Below, piece after piece: positions 5,526-8,641 of a stretch of DNA of 8,641 nucleotides. Every line of letters begins with the position of its first letter. Within the stretch, counting starts at the first letter, position 1. Under the pieces are notes generated by a model that saw only the letters and a program-made list of their open reading frames with translations, was not told where the DNA came from and did not search any database. Source of the stretch: an uncultured Collinsella sp. (GTDB lineage: Bacteria; Actinomycetota; Coriobacteriia; Coriobacteriales; Coriobacteriaceae); contig CALFDL010000292.1 in assembly GCA_937950415.1 (NCBI GenBank), positions 1 to 8,641 of the forward strand. Direction: 5' to 3'. The translations under genes and the position numbers were made by a program.

Positions 5526-6479
5526 CTATTTACCGGCAGCGCGCAGGGCTACGTAGGCGGCACCGATGATGCCGGCGTCGTTTCCGAGCGAAGCGACCTT
5601 AATGGGCGTCTCGCGCGAGGCAGAAAGCGCGTACTGCTTAAAGTGCTCGCGAACCTTGTCGAGGTAGACATCGGCCGAGGCGGAGGCGCCGCCGCCGATG
5701 AGGAACATCTCGGGATCAACCACGTTGGCAATAAGCGCCAGTGCGCGGCCGAGATAGTCGGCCATGGTATCGGCCGCGGCCAGCGCGAGCTTGTCGCCCT
5801 CGCGGCAGGCCTGGAACACGTCCTTGGAATCGGAGGGGCCGGTGAGCTCGATGGGCTCGACGCCAGCCTTCTTGCACTCGGCAAGGTAGTTGCTCACCAC
5901 ACCGGTGGCGCTGGAATACTGCTCCAGGTGGCCATGGCCGCCGCAGCCGCAGGTGCGCTCCTCGGCCGGGTTCAGGCACATGTGGCCAATCTCGCCGCCG
6001 GCACCCACAACGCCCGATACCACGTCGCCGTTAACGATAACGCCGCCGCCCACGCCGGTACCGATGGTGACCATCACCACGTTCTGCACGCCCTTGGCAG
6101 AACCGAGCCAGGCCTCGCCCATGGCGGCGGCGTTGGCATCGTTCTCGTATTTAACGACCGCGTCGGGGCAGTGCTTCTGAATGGCGATCCTCAGCTCGGG
6201 CAGGTTAATGGCAATGTTGGCCTTGACCTTGGCATCGCCCGATGCCGGGATGGGGCACGGAACGGCCAGGCCAATACCCGCCACAAAGGCGCGCGGAATC
6301 TGCGCCTTGGCGACCACCTGGTCGATAGCCTCGGTCACCGCGGCAAAGCCCGCAGCGTCAACGATGGGAGGCGTGGGCACGCTGGCCTTGGCAAGCAGGT
6401 TGCCGTCCTCGTCGAACAGGCCCTCCTTAACCGAGGTGCCGCCGACGTCGATGCCGATGTAATACTGCTTAGGTTCCAT
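5526..6479 (-). CDS. ROK-family sugar kinase, glucokinase-like
   Basis: Cytoplasmic ATP-dependent hexokinase of the ROK family, most likely phosphorylating glucose (or mannose/fructose) at the 6-OH. Its 317 residues match the family length. Visible motifs are IGIDVGGTSVKEGLFD (8-23, phosphate binding), ENDANAA (112-118, D114 predicted catalytic base), TIGTGVGGGV (138-147), GEIGHM (162-167, sugar-contacting E163 and H166) and LIGGGAS (260-266, adenosine side). The ROK zinc loop reads CGCGGHGHLE: H166, C177 and C179 are present, but the usual third cysteine of CxCGxxGC is His184. I chose the ATG at 6477-6479, which starts MEPKQYYIGIDVGG. AAAGG lies 9 bases upstream, and the 22-residue upstream extension reads into the promoter region without family resemblance. 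There is no DNA-binding domain, so it is an enzyme rather than a ROK repressor. Divergent GntR regulator and manA genes suggest a role in hexose entry to glycolysis. Confidence 0.9.
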   Translation of the reverse strand: MEPKQYYIGIDVGGTSVKEGLFDEDGNLLAKASVPTPPIVDAAGFAAVTEAIDQVVAKAQIPRAFVAGIGLAVPCPIPASGDAKVKANIAINLPELRIAIQKHCPDAVVKYENDANAAAMGEAWLGSAKGVQNVVMVTIGTGVGGGVIVNGDVVSGVVGAGGEIGHMCLNPAEERTCGCGGHGHLEQYSSATGVVSNYLAECKKAGVEPIELTGPSDSKDVFQACREGDKLALAAADTMADYLGRALALIANVVDPEMFLIGGGASASADVYLDKVREHFKQYALSASRETPIKVASLGNDAGIIGAAYVALRAAGK

Positions 6480-6512
6480 GGGAGCCCGCCTTTCTCGTTT
6501 AAACATTGCCTG

Positions 6513-6519
6513 TATGGTA
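6513..6519 (-). promoter_or_regulatory. possible -10 box for the ROK kinase gene
   Basis: Minus-strand TACCATA, 34-40 bases before the kinase start codon. It is identical to the heptamer upstream of ppaC. No clear -35 was found at standard spacing. If this is the promoter, the repeat at 6534-6574 covers the -35 region. Confidence 0.27.
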
Positions 6520-6533
6520 CCGCTCCCAAGGCA

Positions 6534-6574
6534 AAAACCTACCAAAAAGGGACAGGTTTGTTTTGGCAGGTTTT
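6534..6574 (+). repeat. REP-like repeat B with GGGACAGGTT core, upstream of the ROK gene
   Basis: AAAACCTACCAAAA (6534-6547) and TTTTGGCAGGTTTT (6561-6574) are inverted repeats matching at 13 of 14 positions. They flank a 13-base core AGGGACAGGTTTG (6548-6560). The architecture is the same as in repeat A (arm, GGGACAGGTT, inverted arm), but the arm sequence is unrelated. It lies 55 bases upstream of the kinase start codon, in the divergent control region. Confidence 0.7.
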
Positions 6575-6629
6575 ATCTGGGAAAACGCGAATGGCCGCTT
6601 AACACGACATTACTCAGATGTTTATCTAT

Positions 6630-6643
6630 TTAGAGCGCTCTAA
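6630..6643. promoter_or_regulatory. perfect 14-bp palindrome, LacI-type operator candidate
   Basis: TTAGAGCGCTCTAA is a perfect palindrome with a central CG, the form typical of operators bound by LacI/GalR-family sugar repressors. It lies in an AT-rich divergent intergenic region, about 150 bases before the kinase start and 119 before the GntR gene start. No LacI-family gene is in the window, so the binder would be encoded elsewhere. Confidence 0.55.
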
Positions 6644-6713
6644 TTTATATGCAAAGCGACTTTTAATTTTATCTTTCTCGAACTTTTCAATAACTCAATA
6701 GAGATACTTAGGT

Positions 6714-6741
6714 GTTGACTATACTTTCTTTTATACTCAAC
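6714..6741. promoter_or_regulatory. inverted-repeat operator candidate for the GntR regulator
   Basis: Half-sites GTTGACTATA (6714-6723) and TATACTCAAC (6732-6741) are inverted repeats with 9 of 10 positions matching, separated by 8 bases. Two TATACT hexamers (6720-6725 and 6732-6737), either of which could be a -10 box, lie within it. The repeat ends 8 bases before the AAAGGAGG ribosome binding site of the regulator gene. A repressor bound here would block its own promoter. This is inference from position and symmetry. Confidence 0.55.
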
Positions 6742-6761
6742 CAAGTTGGAAAGGAGGTTCC

Positions 6762-7481
6762 ATGATTCCCAAATACGAAGCGATAGCTGCAGATATTCGT
6801 CGCACTATCGAGGATGGCGCTCTTAAACCGGGCGACAAGCTTCCTACCGTCGTTGAGTTCTGCAAGCTCTATAACGTTTCCAAAATCACCGTCAAACGAG
6901 CTATTGAACAAATCACCGAAGAAGGTCTTATTACCAGCCGGCGTGGATCGGGTACCTACGTTAAGGACACGGCGGGGCTTCCCGGCCAGGCGTTTTTCCA
7001 GGGCAAAAACGACCGTACCCAGGGTTTTTCGTATGAGCATCGCGGGGAGAAGGTGACCTCGGTGGTCTACGATTTCTCGATCGTTAATCCACCAGCGGAC
7101 ATCGCAGCCCAGCTGGGAATTGCCGAGGATGACTTTGCCTATCACATCGTGCGCGTGCGTCAGGCCGATGAGAAGCCCATCGTTATCGAGTACACCTACA
7201 TGCCCCTCGAGCTGATTCCAGGGCTGAAAAAGAAGGACCTGTACGGATCGGTCTACCGCTTCATCCGCGAGCAATGTGGGCTGAAGATTTCGAGCTTCCA
7301 CCGTACCATTCGCGCCGTGGCAGCAACCGAGGAAGAAGCCGAGCGCTTGGACACCAAGCCTGGCTCTCCCCTGCTCGAGCTCACCCAGATTGGCTTTTTG
7401 GACAGCGGCGCCGCCTTTGAGTATTCGGTCTCGCGCAACGTTGGCGACCGCTTTGAGTTGCACAACGTAACGTTGGCATAG
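6762..7481 (+). CDS. GntR-family regulator, HutC subfamily with UTRA domain
   Basis: A 239-residue transcription factor. Residues 1-68 form the GntR winged helix-turn-helix: YEAIAADIRRTIEDGALKPGDKLP, recognition region YNVSKITVKRAI, and wing GLITSRRGSGTYV. Residues about 90-235 form a UTRA effector domain (DFAYHIVRVRQADEKPIVIEYTYMP, FIREQCGLKISSFHRTI, GSPLLELTQIGF, FEYSVSRN). In this subfamily the UTRA domain usually binds small ligands such as sugar phosphates, which alters DNA binding. The start follows AAAGGAGG (6750-6757) by 4 bases. The gene is divergent from a ROK sugar kinase and 74 bases upstream of manA on the same strand. This suggests control of hexose-phosphate metabolism, with mannose-6-phosphate or fructose-6-phosphate as plausible but unproven effectors. 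An imperfect inverted repeat directly upstream suggests autoregulation. The upstream region and first part of the gene are more AT-rich than the neighbours. Confidence 0.93.
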   Translation: MIPKYEAIAADIRRTIEDGALKPGDKLPTVVEFCKLYNVSKITVKRAIEQITEEGLITSRRGSGTYVKDTAGLPGQAFFQGKNDRTQGFSYEHRGEKVTSVVYDFSIVNPPADIAAQLGIAEDDFAYHIVRVRQADEKPIVIEYTYMPLELIPGLKKKDLYGSVYRFIREQCGLKISSFHRTIRAVAATEEEAERLDTKPGSPLLELTQIGFLDSGAAFEYSVSRNVGDRFELHNVTLA

Positions 7482-7496
7482 GTTTTTGTAGTCATC

Positions 7497-7532
7497 CGGG
7501 CGCTCGCTTTGAGCTGTTTTGTGCAGCGCCCG
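7497..7532 (+). other. hairpin between the regulator gene and manA
   Basis: CGGGCGCT (7497-7504) pairs perfectly with AGCGCCCG (7525-7532) around a 20-base loop. It lies in the 74-base gap, ending just before the manA ribosome binding site. No T-tract follows, so it is unlikely to terminate. It might set relative expression of the two genes by mRNA processing or stability. Confidence 0.35.
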
Positions 7533-7555
7533 CGCAACACAATGGGGGTATGAAC

Positions 7556-8488
7556 ATGTCCGATTTGATTAAGCTGACGCCGATCTTCCACGAGAAGATC
7601 TGGGGCGGTCGCCAGCTCGAAACCGTATTTGGCTACGACATTCCCGATGGACCCATCGGTGAGTGCTGGGCCATATCGGCCCACCCCAACGGCGACTGCC
7701 AGATTGCGGAAGGCCCGTATGCAGGCCACACGCTGTCGTGGCTGTGGGCCGAGCACCGCGAGCTCTTTGGCAACTGCGAGGGCAAGGAGTTCCCACTGCT
7801 CATTAAGATTCTGGACGCCAAGGACGACCTTTCGATCCAGATTCATCCCAACGACGAGTACGCCGCCAAGCACGAGAACGGCAGCCTGGGCAAAACCGAG
7901 TGCTGGTATGTGCTGGACTGCGAGCCCGGTGCCACGATCATTGTCGGCCAGCGCGCGCACGACCGCGCCGAGGCCGCGCAGATGATCGAGGACGGCCGCT
8001 GGGACGACATGCTCAACGTACTGCCGATCCACAAGGGCGACTTTTTCCAGATTGATTCCGGTACCGTGCACGCCATCAAGACCGGCACGCTCATTTTGGA
8101 GACGCAGCAGTCGAGCGACGTGACATATCGCCTGTACGACTACGACCGTCCCGGCACCGACGGAAAGCTGCGCCCGCTGCACATTGAGCAGAGCCTCGAC
8201 TGCATCGACTTTGATGCTCAGGCTCCGACCGACGGCACGGTGACCGCGCCCGAGGTGGACGGCGTGACCGAGCTCGAGTCCAACCCCTGCTACACCGTCG
8301 ATCGCGTGCGCGTCAACGGCAGCAAGACCCTCGACCAGCGCTGGCCCTTCATGTGCCTGTCGGTCATCGACGGCGAAGGCACCGTCTGCGGCGACCCCGT
8401 CCACAAGGGAAGCCACCTGCTGGCCCCGAGCACCGTCAGCTCCATCGACCTCGAAGGCAAGATGGAACTGATCGTCTCGCATCTGTAG
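7556..8488 (+). CDS. manA: mannose-6-phosphate isomerase, class I (zinc-dependent)
   Basis: Cytoplasmic enzyme interconverting mannose-6-phosphate and fructose-6-phosphate. It links mannose use to glycolysis and supplies mannose-6-phosphate for glycan synthesis. The 310 residues match the short Gram-positive type I form. Motifs seen are FHEKIWGG (11-18), KILDAKDDLSIQIHPND (84-100, zinc ligands Q95 and H97), KTECWYVLD (113-121, zinc ligand E115), GDFFQIDSGTVHAI (161-174, zinc ligand H172) and YRLYDYDR (191-198, active-site Arg192). A second cupin half covers the last 100 residues (VNGSKTLDQRWPFMCLSVIDGEGTV and beyond). I chose the ATG at 7556 because GGGGG (7544-7548) lies 7 bases upstream. 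The in-frame ATG at 7550 would be one base from it and is less likely. It is probably co-transcribed with the GntR gene and ends at a strong hairpin. Confidence 0.95.
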   Translation: MSDLIKLTPIFHEKIWGGRQLETVFGYDIPDGPIGECWAISAHPNGDCQIAEGPYAGHTLSWLWAEHRELFGNCEGKEFPLLIKILDAKDDLSIQIHPNDEYAAKHENGSLGKTECWYVLDCEPGATIIVGQRAHDRAEAAQMIEDGRWDDMLNVLPIHKGDFFQIDSGTVHAIKTGTLILETQQSSDVTYRLYDYDRPGTDGKLRPLHIEQSLDCIDFDAQAPTDGTVTAPEVDGVTELESNPCYTVDRVRVNGSKTLDQRWPFMCLSVIDGEGTVCGDPVHKGSHLLAPSTVSSIDLEGKMELIVSHL

Positions 8489-8511
8489 ATCGCACCAACA
8501 ACCCAAACGCA

Positions 8512-8551
8512 ACAAGGGGCTCCCCCGTCCACCAACGGGGGAGCCCCTTGT
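8512..8551 (+). terminator. 17-bp perfect hairpin after manA
   Basis: The 5' arm at 8512-8528 (beginning ACAAGGGGC, ending CCCCGT) pairs without mismatch to 8535-8551 around a 6-base CCACCA loop. It starts 23 bases after the manA stop codon. It is unusually stable, but the following bases (CCATATATA) are not a T-tract. It may be a U-less terminator or a 3'-end mRNA-stabilising structure. Nothing similar on the minus strand favours that direction. Confidence 0.65.
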
Positions 8552-8641
8552 CCATATATATCAGCCCACCCGGCTCTCCAGATCAAAAAAGCGGACGAGC
8601 AGAGCGACGTTCGCAAGCAACGTTATCTAAGGACCTGGACG
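8552..8641. other. right-edge sequence with no identified gene
   Basis: About 90 bases without a supported coding region. A run of A at about 8585-8590 would read as a T-run on the minus strand, and GACGTTCGCAAGCAACGTT nearby has a weak 5-bp dyad (ACGTT/AACGT). A gene entering from the right on the minus strand could end near here, but the window is too short to tell. Confidence 0.3.

Noticed and set aside
6480..6545. Extended N-terminus of the ROK kinase starting at 6545
   Set aside because: The extra 22 residues have no family similarity, overlap the promoter and repeat region, and lack a suitable ribosome binding site. Starting at 6479 places IGIDVGG at residue 8, normal for the family.
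7253..8515. Minus-strand open frame of 420 codons opposite manA and the end of the GntR gene
   Set aside because: Both genes it overlaps have unmistakable family motifs on the plus strand; this frame has none and would also include the manA hairpin.
1..8641. CRISPR array, defence island, prophage or insertion sequence
   Set aside because: There are no regularly spaced direct repeats, no transposase, integrase or phage genes, and nearly all sequence is accounted for by housekeeping genes and their control regions.

Overview
The window looks like an ordinary chromosomal stretch from a high-GC Gram-positive gut-type actinobacterium. Collinsella or a close relative in the Coriobacteriia is my best guess. 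This rests on the high-GC coding style, strong AAAGGAGG-type ribosome binding sites, the gene set, and short GGGACAGGTT repeats. No ribosomal RNA marker is present, so the genus is inference.

Layout from left to right. Bases 1-247 (minus) hold the start of a Tat translocase TatA/TatB-type subunit that runs off the left edge. Bases 401-2071 (minus) hold a class I (subgroup Ic) aspartate-type aminotransferase followed by a single-domain STAS anti-sigma-factor antagonist, probably co-transcribed. Bases 2221-2475 (plus) hold an 84-residue protein I do not recognise. A 332-base gap (2476-2807) then holds three hairpins, two of them good intrinsic terminators, between converging genes. Bases 2808-4166 (minus) encode an NhaA Na+/H+ antiporter, and 4434-5357 (minus) a manganese-dependent family II inorganic pyrophosphatase with a strong terminator. 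Bases 5526-6479 (minus) encode a ROK-family sugar kinase (glucokinase-like). Reading right from an AT-rich divergent control region (6480-6761) are a GntR/HutC-type regulator (6762-7481) and a type I mannose-6-phosphate isomerase (7556-8488). A 17-bp perfect hairpin follows the isomerase.

The most coherent functional unit is 5526-8488: sugar kinase, regulator and mannose-6-phosphate isomerase around a shared divergent intergenic region. That region carries a 10-bp inverted repeat (9 of 10 matching) abutting the regulator's ribosome binding site region and a perfect 14-bp palindrome of LacI-operator appearance. The simplest model is a UTRA-domain regulator that senses a hexose phosphate, controls itself and manA, and possibly also the kinase. 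Kinase and isomerase together would feed mannose or glucose into fructose-6-phosphate and glycolysis.

The least expected structure is a pair of small repeats on either side of the kinase gene (5474-5524 and 6534-6574). Both have a GGGACAGGTT core between inverted-repeat arms, but the arm sequences are completely different. This suggests a REP-like or mobile mini-element family. I found no CRISPR array, tRNA, rRNA, complete insertion sequence or defence system. Everything else is core metabolism and transport.
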